DNA from: Cristatella mucedo
Lineage: Eukaryota; Bryozoa; Phylactolaemata; Cristatellidae
Direction: 5' to 3'
Assembly (NCBI GenBank): GCA_009760855.2
Contig: WPIO01000331.1
Span: 1-64,000, forward strand
Length of the DNA stretch: 64,000 bases
Shown here: piece by piece, positions 39,721 to 53,879 of the stretch
Layout of the letters: each line of letters opens with the position of its first letter
How positions within the stretch are numbered: the stretch's first letter is position 1
Translations under genes and position numbers: made by a program
The notes under the pieces: model-generated
Database searches by the model: none
The model's input: the letters and a program-made list of their open reading frames with translations, nothing else
What the model was told of the DNA's origin: nothing

Positions 39721-42700
39721 TAAAGCATTTCGCACGTAAATAACACGTTTCGCACGAGTTCGCACCAGATCGCGGAATGTGTAGAAACTTCAAATCTGCA
39801 TGTCGGAGCGTGCGCTGACTGGCAGCAGAGTGCTGCACCATGTTTAAAGCATTTCGCACGTAAATAACACGTTTCGCACGAGTTCGCACCAGATCGCGGA
39901 ATATGTAGAAACTTCAAATCTGCATGTCGGAGCGTGCGCTGAATGGCAGCAGAGTGCTGCACCATGTTTAAAGCATTTCGCACGTAAATAACACGTTTCG
40001 CACGAGTTCGCACCAGATCGCGGAATGTATAAACTTCAAATCTGCATGTCGGAGCGTGCGCTGACTGGCAGCAGAGTGCTGCACCATGTTTAAAGCATTT
40101 CGCACGTAAATAACACGTTTCGCACGAGTTCGCACCAGATCGCGGAAAGTGTAGAAACTCAAAACTTCAAATCTGCATGTCGGAGCGTGCTGACTGGCAG
40201 CAGAGTGCTGCACCATGTTTAAAGCATTTCGCACGTAAATAACACGTTTCGCACGAGTTCGCACCAGATCGCGGAATATGTAGAAACTTCAAATCTGCAT
40301 GTCGGAGCGTGCGCTGACTGGCAGCAGAGTGCTGCACCATGTTTAAAGCATTTCGCACGTAAATAACACGTTTCGCACGAGTTCGCACCAGATCGCGGAA
40401 TGTGTAGAAAAAGCAAAATCTGCATGTCGGAGCGTGCGCTGACTGGCAGCAGAGTGCTGCACCATGTTTAAAGCATTTCGCACGTAAATAACACGTTTCG
40501 CACGAGTTCGCACCAGATCGCGGAATGTGTAGAAACTTCAAATCTGCATGTCGGAGCGTGCTCTGACTGGCAGCAGAGTGCTGCACCATGTTTAAAGCAT
40601 TTCGCACGTAAATAACACGTTTTCGCACGAGTTCGCACCAGATCGCGGAATGTGTAGAAACTTCAAATCTGCATGTCGGAGCGTGCGCTGACTGGCAGCA
40701 GAGTGCTGCACCATGTTTAAAGCATTTCGCACGTAAATAACACGTTTCGCACGAGTTCGCACCAGATCGCGGAATATGTAGAAACTTCAAATCTGCATGT
40801 CGGAGCGTGCGCTGACTGGCAGCAGAGTGCTGCACCATGTTTAAAGCATTTCGCACGTAAATAACACGTTTCGCACGAGTTCGCACCAGATCGCGGAATG
40901 TGTAGAAACTCTAAATCTGCATGTCGGAGCGTGCGCTGACTGGCAGCAGAGTGCTGCACCATGTTTAAAGCATTTCGCACGTAAATAACACGTTTCGCAC
41001 GAGTTCGCACCAGATCGCGGAATATGTAGAAACTTCAAAAATCTGCATGTCGGAGCGTGCGCTGACTGGCAGCAGAGTGCTGCACCATGTTTAAAGCATT
41101 TCGCACGTAAATAACACGTTTCGCACGAGTTCGCACCAGATCGCGGAATGTGTAGAAACTTCAAATCTGCATGTCGGAGCGTGCGCTGACTGGCAGCAGA
41201 GTGCTGCACCATGTTTAAAGCATTTCGCACGTAAATAACGTGGTTCGCACGAGTTCGCACCAGATCGCGGAATGTGTAGAAACTTCAAATCTGCATGTCG
41301 GAGCGTGCGCTGACTGGCAGCAGAGTGCTGCACCATGTTTAAAGCATTTCGCACGTAAATAACACGTTTCGCACGAGTTCGCACCAGATCGCGGAATATG
41401 TAGTAGAAACTTCAAATCTGCATGTCGGAGCGTGCGCTGACTGGCAGCAGAGTGCTGCACCATGTTTAAAGCATTTCGCACGTAAATAACACGTTGCGCA
41501 CGAGTTCGCACCAGATCGCGGAATGTGTAGAAACTTCAAATCTGCATGTCGGAGCGTGCGCTGACTGGCAGCAGAGTGCTGCACCATGTTTAAAGCATTT
41601 CGCACGTAAATAACACGTTTCGCACGAGTTCGCACCAGATCGCGGAATGTGTAGAAACTTCAAATCTGCATGTCGGAGCGTGTGCTGACGGGCAGCAGAG
41701 TGCAGCACCATGATTAGAGCATTTCGCACGTAAATAACACGTTTCGCACGAGTTCGCACCAGATCGCGGAATATGTAGAAACTTCAAATCTGCATGTCGG
41801 AGCGTGCGCTGACTGGCAGCAGAGTGCTGCACCATGTTTAAAGCATTTCGCACGTAAATAACACGTTTCGCACGAGTTCGCACCAGATCGCGGAATATGT
41901 AGAAACTTCAAATCTGCATGTCGGAGCGTGCGCTGACTGGCAGCAGAGTGCTGCACCATGTTTAAAGCATTTCGCACGTAAATAACACGTTTCGCACGAG
42001 TTCGCAGCAGATCGCGGAATATAAAGAAACTTCAAATCTGCATGTCGGAGCGTGCGCTGACTGGCAGCAGAGTGCTGCACCATGTTTAAAGCATTTCGCA
42101 CGTAAATAACACGTTTCGCACCAGTTCGCACCAGATCGCGGAAATGTAGAAACTTCAAATCTGCATGTCGGAGCGTGCGCTTGCTGGCAGCAGAGTGCTG
42201 CACCATGTTTAAAGCATTTCGCACGTAAATAACACGTTTCGCACTAGTTCGCACCAGATCGCGGAATGTGTAGAAACTTCAAATCTGCATGTCGGAGCGT
42301 GCGCTGACTGGCAGCAGAGTGCTGCACCATGTTTAAAGCATTTCGCACGTAAATAACACGTTTCGCACGAGTTCGCACCAGATCGCGGAATATGTAGAAA
42401 CTTCAAATCTGCATGTCGGAGCGTGCGCTGACTGGGCAGCAGAGTGCTGCACCATGTTTAAAGCATTTCGCACGTAAATAACACGTTTCGCACGAGTTCG
42501 CACCAGATCGCGGAATATGTAGAAACTTCAAATCTGCATGTCGGAGCGTGCGCTGACTGGCAGCAGAGTGCTGCACCATGTTTAAAGCATTTCGCGCACG
42601 TAAATAACACGTTTCGCACGAGTTCGCACCAGATCGCGGAATGTGTAGAAACCCAAAATCTGCATGTCGGAGCGTGCGCTGACTGGCAGCAGAGTGCTGC

Positions 42701-44430
42701 ACTATGTTTAAAGCATTTCGCACGTAAATAACACGTTTCGCACGAGTTCGCACCAGATCGCGGAATATGTAGAAACTTCAAATCTGCATGTCGCGTGCGT
42801 GCGTGTGCTGACTGGCAGCAGAGTGCTGCACCATGTTTAAAGCATTTCGCACGTAAATAACACGTTTCGCACGAGTTCGCACCAGATCGCGGAATATGTA
42901 GAAACTTCAAATCTGCATGTCGGAGCGTGTGCTGACTGGCAGCAGAGTGCTGCACCATGTTTAAAGCATTTCGCACGTAAATAACACGTTTCGCACGAGT
43001 TCGCACCAGATCGCGGAATGTGTACAAAAAAACTTCAAATCTTCATGTCGGAGCGTGCGCTGACTGGCAGCAGAGTGCTGCACCATGTTTTAAAGCATTT
43101 CGCACGTAAATAACACGTTTCGCACGAGTTCGCAGCAGATCGCGGAATGTGTAGAAACCCAAAATCTGCATGTCGGAGCGTGCGCTGACTGGCAGCAGAG
43201 TGCTGCACCATGTTTAAAGCATTTCGCACGTAAATAACACGTTTCGCACGAGTTCGCACCAGATCGCGGAATATGTAGAAACTTCAAATCTGCATGTCGG
43301 AGCGTGCGCTGACTGGCAGCAGAGTGCTGCACCATGTTTAAAGCATTTCGCACGTAAATAACACGTTTCGCACGAGTTCGCACCAGATCGCGGAATATGT
43401 AGAAACTTCAAATCTGCATTTCGGAGCGTGCGCTGCGCTGACTGGCAGCAGAGTGCTGCTGCACCATGTTTAAAGCATTTCGCACGTAAATAACACGTTT
43501 CGCACGAGTTCGCACCAGATCGCGGAATGTGTAGAAACTTCAAATCTGCATGTCGGAGCGCGCGCTGACTGGCAGCAGAGTGCTGCACCATGTTTAAAGC
43601 ATTTCGCACGTAAATAACACGTTTCGCACGAGTTCGCACCAGATCGCGGAATATGTAGACACTTCAAATCTGCATGTCGGAGCGTGCGCTGACTGGCAGC
43701 AGCGTGCTGCACCATGTTTAAAGCATTTCGCACGTAAATAACACGTTTCGCACGAGTTCGCACCAGATCGCGGAATATGTAGAAACTTCAAATCTGCATG
43801 TCGGAGCGTGTGCTGACTGGCAGCAGAGTGCTGCACCATGTTTAAAGCATTTCGCACGTAAATAACACGTTTCGCACGAGTTCGCACCAGATCGCGGAAT
43901 GTGTAGAAACTTCAAATCTGCATGTCGGAGCGTGCGCTGACTGGGCAGCAGAGTGCTGCACCATGTTTAAAGCATTTCGCACGTAAAAACACACGTTTCG
44001 CACGAGTTCGCACCAGATCGCGGAATATGAAACTTCAAAACATGTCAAATCTGCATGTCGGCAGAGCGTGCGCTGAGCTGGCAGCAGAGTGCTGCACTAT
44101 GTTTAAAGCATTTCGCACGTAAATAACACGTTTTAAACGAGTTCGCACCAGATCGCGGAATATGTAGAAACTTCAAATCTGCATGTCGGAGCGTGCGCTG
44201 ACTGGCAGCAGAGTGCTGCACCATGTTTAAAGCATTTTTCGCACGTAAATAACGTTTTTCGCACGAGTTCGCACCAGATCGCGGGAATGTAGAAAAACGT
44301 CAAATCTGCATGTCGGAGCGTGCGCTGACTGGCAGCAGAGTGCTGCACCATGTTTAAAGCATTTCGCACGTAAATAACACGTTTCGCACGAGTTCGCACC
44401 AGATCGCGGAATATGTAGAAACTTCAAATC

Positions 44431-44560
44431 TGCATTCGGAGCGGAGCGTGCGCTGCTGGCAGCAGTGCTGCACCATGTTTAAAGCACACGTAAATAACAC
44501 ATGTTTAAAGCATTTCGCACTGCACCATGTTTAAAGCATTTCGCACGTGAATAACACGTT
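44431..44560 (+). repeat. Locally scrambled units
   Basis: Normal order is broken: GCATTCGGAGCGGAGCG, then a shortened GCAGTGCTGC, then CACACGTAAATAACACATG running straight into TTTAAAGC. TGCACCATG recurs soon after. At least three short segments of the unit are out of order or duplicated. It is immediately followed by the A-type unit at 44,595. Confidence 0.7.
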
Positions 44561-44594
44561 TCGCACGAGTTCGCACCAGATCGCGGAATATGTA

Positions 44595-44660
44595 GACACC
44601 TCAAATCTTCATGTCGGAGCGAGCGCTGACTGGCAGCAGAGTGCTGCACCATATTTAAAG
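44595..44660 (+). repeat. A-type variant unit sharing rare changes with 29,450
   Basis: It carries GACACCTCAAATCTTCATG, GCGAGCGC and ACCATATTTAAAG, the same combination as the unit at 29,450-29,515. Here the sequence is clean, so the combination is not a sequencing artefact. Confidence 0.75.
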
Positions 44661-46599
44661 CATTTCGCACGTAAATAACACGTTTCGCACGAGTTCGCAC
44701 CAGATCGCGGAATATGTAGAAACTTCAAATCTGCATGTCGGAGCGTGCGCTGACTGGCAGCAGAGTGCTGCACCATGTTTAAAGCATTTCGCACGTAAAT
44801 AACACGCACGAGTTCGCACGAGTTCGCACCAGATCGCGGAATGTGTAGAAACTTCAAATCTGCATGTCGGAGCGTGCGCTGACTGGCAGCAGAGTGCTGC
44901 ACCATGTTTAAAGCATTTCGCACGTAAATAACACGTTTCGCACGAGTTCGCACCAGATCGCGGAATATGTAGAAACCCAAAATCTGCATGTCGGAGCGTG
45001 CGCTGACTGGCAGCAGAGTGCTGCACCATGTTTAAAGCATTTCGCACGTAAATAACACGTTTCGCACGAGTTCGCACCAGATCGCGGAATGTGTGTGTAG
45101 AAACTTCAAATCTTCATGTCGGAGCGTGCGCTGACTGGCAGCAGAGTGCTCCACCATGTTTAATGCATTTCGCACGTAAATAACACGTTTCGCACGAGTT
45201 CGCACCAGATCGCGGAATGTGTAGAAACTTCAAATCTGCATGTCGGAGCGTGCGCTGACTGGCAGCAGAGTGCTGCACCATGTTTAAAGCATTTCGCACG
45301 TAAATAACACGTTTCGCACGAGTTCGCACCAGATCGCGGAATATGTAGAAACTTCAAATCTGCATGTCGGAGCGTGTGCACTGACTGGCAGCAGAGTGCT
45401 GCACCATGTTTAAAGCATTTCGCACGTAAATAACACGTTTCGCACGAGTTCGCACCAGATCGCGGAATATGTAGAAACTTCAAATCTGCATGTCGGAGCG
45501 TGCGCTGACTGGCAGCAGAGTGCTGCACCATGTTTAAAGCATTTCGCCCGTCACTAACACGTTTCGCACGAGTTCGCGCACCAGATCGCGGAATGTGTAG
45601 AAACTTCAAATCTGCATGTCGGAGCGTGCGCTGACTGGCAGCAGAGTGCTGCACCATGTTTAAAGCATTTCGCACGTAAATAACACGTTTCGCACGAGTT
45701 CGCACCAGATCGCGAAATATGTAGAAACTTCAAATCTGCATGTCGGAGCGTGCGGTGACTGGCAGCAGAGTGCTGCACCATGTTAAAGCATTTCGCACGT
45801 AAATAACACGTTTTTCGCACGAGTTCGCACCAGATCGCGGAATATGTAGAAACTTCAAATCTGCATGTCGGAGCGTGTGCGCTGAAGGCAGCAGAGTGCT
45901 GCACCATGTTTAAAGCATTTTCGCACGTAAATAACACGTTTCGCACGAGTTCGCACCAGATCGCGGAATGTGTAGAAACTTCAAATCTGCATGTCGGAGC
46001 GTGCGCTGACTGGCAGCAGAGTGCTGCACCATGTTTAAAGCATTTCGCACGTAAATAACACGTTTCGCACGAGTTCGCACCAGATCGCGGAATATGTAGA
46101 AACTTCAAATCTGCATGTCGGAGCGTGCGCTGACTGGCAGCAGAGTGCTGCACCATGTTTAAAGCATTTCGCACGTAAATAACACGTTTCGCACGAGTTC
46201 GCACCAGATCGCGGAAAGTGTAGAAACTTCAAATCTGCATGTCGGAGCGTGCGCTGACTGGCAGCAGAGTGCTGCACCATGTTTAAAGCATTTCGCACGT
46301 AAATAACACGTTTCGCACGAGTTCGCACCAGATCGCGGAATGTGTAGAAACTTCAAATCTGCATGTCGGAGCGTGCGCTGACTGGCAGCAGAGTGCTGCA
46401 CCATGTTTAAAGCATTTCGCACGTAAATAACACGTTTCGCACGAGTTCGCACCAGATCGCGGGAATGTGTAGAAACTTCAAATCTGCATGTCGGAGCGTG
46501 CGCTGACTGGCAGCAGAGTGCTGCACCATGTTTAAAGCATTTCGCACGTAAATAACACGTTTCGCACGAGTTCGCACCAGATCGCGGAAAATGTAGAAA

Positions 46600-49500
46600 C
46601 TTCAAATCTGCATGTCGGAGCGTGCGCTGACTGGCAGCAGAGTGCTGCACCATGTTTAAAGCATTTCGCACGTAAATAACACGTTTTTCGCACGAGTTCG
46701 CACCAGATCGCGGAATGTGTAGAAACTTCAAATCTGCATGTCGGAGCGTGCGCTGACTGGCAGCAGAGTGCTGCACCATGTTTAAAGCATTTCGCACGTA
46801 AATAACACGTTTTTCGCACGAGTTCGCACCAGATCGCGGAATATGTAGAAACTTCAAATCTGCATGTCGGAGCGTGCGCTGACTGGCAGCAGAGTGCTGC
46901 ACCATGTTTAAAGCATTTCGCACGTAAATAACACGTTTCGCACGAGTTCGCACCAGATCGCGGAATGTGTAGAAACTTCAAATCTGCATGTCGGAGCGTG
47001 CGCTGACTGGCAGCAGAGTGCTGCACCATGTTTAAAGCATTTCGCACGTAAATAACACGTTTCGCACGAGTTCGCACCAGATCGCGGAATGTGTAGAAAC
47101 TTCAAATCTGCATGTCGGAGCGTGCGCTGACTGGCAGCAGAGTGCTGCACCATGTTTAAAGCATTTCGCACGTAAATAACACGTTTCGCACGAGTTCGCA
47201 CCAGATCGCGGAATGTGTAGAAACTTCAAATCTGCATGTCGGAGCGTGCGCTGACTGGCAGCAGAGTGCTGCACCATGTTTAAAGCATTTCGCACGTAAA
47301 TAACACGTTTCGCACGAGTTCGCACCAGATCGCGGAATATGTAGAAACTTCAAATCTGCATGTCGGAGCGTGCGCTGACTGGCAGCAGAGTGCTGCACCA
47401 TGTTTAAAGCATTTCGCACGTAAATAACACGTTTCGCACGAGTTCGCACCAGATCGCGGAATATGTAGAAACTTCAAATCTGCATGTCGGAGCGTGCGCT
47501 GACTGGCAGCAGAGTGCTGCACCATGTTTAAAGCATTTCGCACGTAAATAACACGTTTCGCACGAGTTCGCACCAGATCGCGGAATATGTAGAAACTTCA
47601 AATCTGCATGTCGGAGCGTGCGCTGACTGGCAGCAGAGTGCTGCACCATGTTTAAAGCATTTCGCACGTAAATAACACGTTTCGCACGAGTTCGCACCAG
47701 ATCGCGGAATGTGTAGAAACTTCAAATCTGCATGTGAGCGTGCGCTGACTGGCAGCAGAGTGCTGCACCATGTTTAAAGCATTTCGCACGTAAATAACAC
47801 GTTTCGCACGAGTTCGCACCAGATCGCGGAATGTGTAGAAACTTCAAATCTGCATGTCGGAGCGTGCGCTGACTGGCAGCAGAGTGCTGCACCATGTTTA
47901 AAGCATTTCGCACGTAAATAAATAACACGTTTCGCACGAGTTCGCACCAGATCGCGGAATGTGTAGAAACTTCAAATCTGCATGTCGGAGCGTGCGCTGA
48001 CTGGCAGCAGAGTGCTGCACCATGTTTTAAAGCATTTCGCACGTAAATAAAACTTTTCGCACGAGTTCGCACCAGATCGCGGAATATGTAGAAACTTCAA
48101 ATCTGCATGTCGGAGCGTGCGCTGACTGGCAGCAGAGTGCTGCACCATGTTTAAAGCATTTCGCACGTAAATAACACGTTTCGCACGAGTTCGCACCAGA
48201 TCGCGGAATATGTAGAAACTTCAAATCTGCATGTCGGAGCGTGCGCTGACTGGCAGCAGAGTGCTGCACCATGTTTAAAGCATTTCGCACGTAAATAACA
48301 CGTTTCGCACGAGTTCGCACCAGATCGAGGAATATGTAGAAACTCCAAAATCTGCATGTCGGAGCGCTGCTGACTGGCAGCAGCAGAGTGCTGCACCATG
48401 TTTAAAGCATTTCGCACGTAAATAACACGTTTCGCACAAGTTCGCACCAGATCGCGGAATATGTAGAAACTTCAAATCTGCATGTAAGAGCGTGCGCTGA
48501 CTGGCAGCAGAGTGCTGCACCATGTTTAAAGCATTTCGCACGTAAATAACACGTTTCGCACGAGTTCGCACCAGATCGCGGAATGTGTAGAAACTTCAAA
48601 TCTGCATGTCGGAGCGTGCGCTGACTGGCAGCAGAGTGCTGCACCATGTTTAAAGCATTTCGCACGTAAATAACACGTTTCGCACGAGTTCGCACCAGAT
48701 CGCGGAATATGTAGAAACTTCAAATCTGCATGTCGGAGCGTGCGCTGACTGGCAGCAGAGTGCTGCACCATGTTTAAAGCATTTCGCACGTAAATAACAC
48801 AGTTCGCACGAGTTCGCACCAGATCGCGGAATATGTAGAAACTTCAAATCTGCATGTCGGAGCGTGCGCTGACTGGCAGCAGAGTGCTGCACCATGTTTA
48901 AAGCATTTCGCACGTAAATAACACGTTTCGCACGAGTTCGCACCAGATCGCGGAATATGTAGAAACTTCAAATCTGCATGTCGGAGCGTGCGCTGACTGG
49001 CAGCAGAGTGCTGCACCATGTTTAAAGCATTTCGCACGTAAATAACACGTTTCGCACGAGTTCGCACCAGATCGCGGAATATGTAGAAACTTCAAATCTG
49101 CATGTCGGAGCGTGCGCTGACTGGCAGCAGAGTGCTGCACCATGTTTAAAGCATTTCGCACGTAAATAACACGTTTCGCACGAGTTCGCACCAGATCGCG
49201 GAATATGTAGAAACTTCAAATCTGCATGTCGGAGCGTGCGCTGACTGGCAGCAGAGTGCTGCACCATGTTTAAAGCATTTCGCACGTAAATAACACGTTT
49301 CGCACGAGTTCGCACCAGATCGCGGAATATGTAGAAACTTCAAATCTGCATGTCGGAGCGTGCGCTGACTGGCAGCAGAGTGCTGCACCATGTTTAAAGC
49401 ATTTCGCACGTAAATAACACGTTTCGCACGAGTTCGCACCAGATCGCGGAATATGTAGAAACTTCAAATCTGCATGTCGGAGCGTGCGCTGACTGGCAGC

Positions 49501-52500
49501 AGAGTGCTGCACCATGTTTAAAGCATTTCGCACGTAAATAACACGTTTCGCACGAGTTCGCACCAGATCGCGGAATATGTAGAAACTTCAAATCTGCATG
49601 TCGGAGCGTGTGCTGACTGGCAGCAGAGTGCTGCACCATGTTTAAAGCATTTCGCACGTAAATAACACGTTTCGCACGAGTTCGCACCAGATCGCGGAAT
49701 ATGTAGAAACTTCAAATCTGCATGTCGGAGCGTGCGCTGACTGGCAGCAGAGTGCTGCACCATGTTTAAAGCATTTCGCACGTAAATAACACGTTTCGCA
49801 CGAGTTCGCACCAGATCGCGGAATGTGTAGAAACTTCAAATCTGCATGTCGGAGCGTGCGCTGACTGGCAGCAGAGTGCTGCACCATGTTTAAAGCATTT
49901 CGCACGTAAATAACACGTTTCGCACGAGTTCGCACCAGATCGCGGAATATGTAGAAACTTCAAATCTGCATGTCGGAGCGTGCGCTGACTGGCAGCAGAG
50001 TGCTGCACCATGTTTAAAGCATTTCGCACGTAAATAACACGTTTCGCACGAGTTCGCACCAGATCGCGGAATATGTAGAAACTTCAAATCTGCATGTCGG
50101 AGCGTGCGCTGACTGGCAGCAGAGTGCTGCACCATGTTTAAAGCATTTCGCACGTAAATAACACGTTTCGCACGAGTTCGCACCAGATCGCGGAATGTGT
50201 AGAAACTTCAAATCTGCATGTCGGAGCGTGCGCTGACTGGCAGCAGAGTGCTGCACCATGTTTAAAGCATTTCGCACGTAAATAACACGTTTCGCACGAG
50301 TTCGCACCAGATCGCGGAATATGTAGAAACTTCAAATCTGCATGTCGGAGCGTGCGCTGACTGGCAGCAGAGTGCTGCACCATGTTTAAAGCATTTCGCA
50401 CGTAAAAATAACACGTTTCGCACGAGTTCGCACCAGATCGCGGAATATGTAGAAACTTCAAATCTGCATGTCGGAGCGTGCGCTGACTGGCAGCAGAGTG
50501 CTGCACCATGTTTAAAGCATTTCGCACGTAAATAACACGTTTCGCACGAGTTCGCACCAGATCGCGGAATATGTAGAAACTTCAAATCTGCATGTCGGAG
50601 CGTGCGCTGACTGGCAGCAGAGTGCTGCACCATGTTTAAAGCATTTCGCACGTAAATAACACGTTTCGCACGAGTTCGCACCAGATCGCGGAATATGTAG
50701 AAACTTCAAATCTGCATGTCGGAGCGTGCGCTGACTGGCAGCAGAGTGCTGCACCATGTTTAAAGCATTTCGCACGTAAATAACACGTTTCGCACGAGTT
50801 CGCACCAGATCGCGGAATGTGTAGAAACTTCAAATCTGCATGTCGGAGCGTGCGCTGACTGGCAGCAGAGTGCTGCACCATGTTTAAAGCATTTCGCACG
50901 TACGTAACACGTTTCGCACGAGCTCGCAGCAGATCGCGGAATATGTAGAAACTTCAAATCTGCATGTCGGAGCGTGCGCTGACTGGCAGCAGAGTGCTGC
51001 ACCATGTTTAAAGCATTTCGCACGTAAATAACACGTTTCGCACGAGTTCGCACCAGATCGCGGAATATGTAGAAACTTCAAATCTGCATGTCGGAGCGTG
51101 CGCTGACTGGCAGCAGAGTGCTGCACCATGTTTAAAGCATTTCGCACGTAAATAACACGTTTCGCACGAGTTCGCACCAGATCGCGGAATATGTAGAAAC
51201 TTCAAATCTGCATGTCGGAGCGTGCGCTGACTGGCAGCAGAGTGCTGCACCATGTTTAAAGCATTTCGCACGTAAATAACACGTTTCGCACGAGTTCGCA
51301 CCAGATCGCGGAATGTGTAGAAACTTCAAATCTGCATGTCGGAGCGTGCGCTGACTGGCAGCAGAGTGCTGCACCATGTTTAAAGCATTTTGCACGTAAA
51401 TAACACGTTTCGCACGAGTTCGCACCAGATCGCGGAATATGTAGAAACTTCAAATCTGCATTTCGGAGCGTGCGCTGACTGGCAGCAGAGTGCTGCACCA
51501 TGTTTAAAGCATTTCGCACGTAAATAACACGGTTCGCACGAGTTCGCACCAGATCGCGGAAATTGTAGAAACTTCAAATCTGCATGTCGGAGCGTGCGCT
51601 GACTGGCAGCAGAGTGCTGCACCATGTTTAAAGCATTTCGCACGTAAATAACACGTTTCGCACGAGTTCGCACCAGATCGCGGAATATGTAGAAACTTCA
51701 AATCTGCATGTCGGAGCGTGCGCTGACTGGCAGCAGAGTGCTGCACCATGTTTTAAAGCATTTCGCACGTAAATAACACGTTTCGCACGAGTTCGCACCA
51801 GATCGCGGAATATGTAGAAACTTCAAATCTGCATGTCGGAGCGTGCGCTGACTGGCAGCAGAGTGCTGCACCATGTTTAAAGCATTTCGCACGTAAATAA
51901 CACGTTTCGCACGAGTTCGCACCAGATCGCGGAATGTGTAGAAACTTCAAATCTGCATGTCGGAGCGTGCGCTGACTGGCAGCAGAGTGCTGCACCATGT
52001 TTAAAGCATTTCGCACGTAAATAACACGTTTCGCACGAGTTCGCACCAGATCGCGGAATATGTAGAAACTTCAAATCTGCATGTCGGAGCGTGCGCTGAC
52101 TGGCAGCAGAGTGCTGCACCATGTTTAAAGCATTTCGCACGTAAATAACACGTTTCGCACGAGTTCGCACCAGATCGCGGAATATGTAGAAACTTCAAAT
52201 CTGCATGTCGGAGCGTGCGCTGACTGGCAGCAGAGTGCTGCACCATGTTTAAAGCATTTCGCACGTAAATAACACGTTTCGCACGAGTTCGCACCAGATC
52301 GCGGAATATGTAGAAACTTCAAATCTGCATGTCGGAGCGTGCGCTGACTGGCAGCAGAGTGCTGCACCATGTTTAAAGCATTTCGCACGTAAATAACACG
52401 TTTCGCACGAGTTCGCACCAGATCGCGGAATGTGTAGAAACTTCAAATCTGCATGTCGGAGCGTGCGCTGACTGGCAGCAGAGTGCTGCACCATGTTTAA

Positions 52501-53430
52501 AGCATTTCGCACGTAAAAATAACACGTTTCGCACGAGTTCGCACCAGATCGCGGAATATGTAGAAACTTCAAATCTGCATGTCGGAGCGTGCGCTGACTG
52601 GCAGCAGAGTGCTGCACCATGTTTAAAGCATTTCGCACGTAAATAACACGTTTCGCACGAGTTCGCACCAGATCGCGGAATATGTAGAAACTTCAAATCT
52701 GCATGTCGGAGCGTGCGCTGACTGGCAGCAGAGTGCTGCACCATGTTTAAAGCATTTCGCACGTAAATAACACGTTTTCGCACGAGTTCGCACCAGATCG
52801 CGGAATGTGTAGAAACTTCAAATCTGCATGTCGGAGCGTGCGCTGACTGGCAGCAGAGTGCTGCACCATGTTTAAAGCATTTCGCACGTAAATAACACGT
52901 TTCGCACGAGTTCGCACCAGATCGCGGAATGTGTAGAAACTTCAAATCTGCATGTCGGAGCGTGCGCTGACTGGCAGCAGAGTGCTGCACCATGTTTAAA
53001 GCATTTCGCACGTAAATAACACGTTTCGCACGAGTTCGCACCAGATCGCGGAATATGTAGAAACTTCAAATCTGCATGTCGGAGCGTGCGCTGACTGGCA
53101 GCAGAGTGCTGCACCATGTTTAAAGCATTTCGCACGTAAATAACACGTTTCGCACGAGTTCGCACCAGATCGCGGAATGTGTAGAAACTTCAAATCTGCA
53201 TGTCGGAGCGTGCGCTGACTGGCAGCAGAGTGCTGCACCATGTTTAAAGCATTTCGCACGTAAATAACACGTTTCGCACGAGTTCGCACCAGATCGCGGA
53301 ATATGTAGAAACTTCAAATCTGCATGTCGGAGCGTGCGCTGACTGGCAGCAGAGTGCTGCACCATGTTTAAAGCATTTCGCACGTAAATAACACGTTTCG
53401 CACGAGTTCGCACCAGATCGCGGAATATGT
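46600..53430 (+). repeat. Highly homogenised array segment
   Basis: Long runs of apparently identical units, notably about 48,900-50,300, differ only by A/G at base 32. Rare exceptions include CACGTAAAAATAAC near 50,402 and 52,512, a changed unit near 50,900 (CGTACGTAAC, GAGCTCGCAGCAG), and GGAAATTG near 51,560. The two CACGTAAAAATAAC units are about 2.1 kb apart and may be copies. Confidence 0.88.
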
Positions 53431-53431
53431 A

Positions 53432-53830
53432 GACACTTCAAATCTTCATGTCGGAGCGTGCGCTGACTGGCAGCAGAGTGCTGCACCATGTTTAAAGCAT
53501 TTCGCACGTAAATAACACGTTTCGCACGAGTTCGCACCAGATCGCGGAATGTGTAGAAACTCCAAATCTGCATGTCGGAGCGTGCGCTGACGGGCAGCAG
53601 AGTGCAGCACCATGATTAGAGCATTTCGCACGTAAATAACACGTTTTAAACGAGTTCGCACCAGATCGCGGAATATGTAGAAACTTCAAATCTGCATGTC
53701 GGAGCGTGCGCTGACTGGCAGCAGAGTTCTGCACCATGTTTAAAGCATTTCGCACGTAAATAACACGTTTCGCACGAGTTCGCAGCAGATCGCGGAATAT
53801 AAAGAAACTTCAAATCTGCATGTCGGAGCG
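53432..53830 (+). repeat. Complete A-B-C-D variant module (clean)
   Basis: Four consecutive units carry linked changes. A: GACACTTCAAATCTTCATG (53,432). B: GAAACTCCAAATC, GACGGGCAGC, GTGCAGCACC and GATTAGAGC. C: GTTTTAAACGAG (about 53,643) and GAGTTCTGC. D: GCAGCAGATCG and TATAAAG (53,798). The distance from the A mark to TATAAA is 366 bp, exactly three units less the 6-bp offset of the marks. Neighbouring units on both sides are standard type. Confidence 0.85.
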
Positions 53831-53879
53831 TGCGCTGACTGGCAGCAGAGTGCTGCACTATGTTTAAAGCATTTCGCAC

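Larger units (their letters stand above)
38148..46600 (+). repeat. Array segment of intermediate divergence
   Basis: Units are regular again but carry many subfamily changes. GAAACCCAAAATCTGC occurs near 39,288, 42,649, 43,155 and 44,974. B marks occur near 41,690-41,720, a TATAAA D mark near 42,019, and GACACTTC near 43,658. Short indels are frequent near 38,370, 38,825, 40,150, 42,795, 43,985 and 44,430-44,560. No gene is present. Confidence 0.85.

Noticed and set aside
11456-44122. Forward-strand reading frames such as 11,456-11,647, 27,123-27,389 and 43,922-44,122
   Set aside because: They exist only where an indel or base change removes one of the frequent forward stops (TAG, TGA, TAA) of the unit; nothing resembles a gene.
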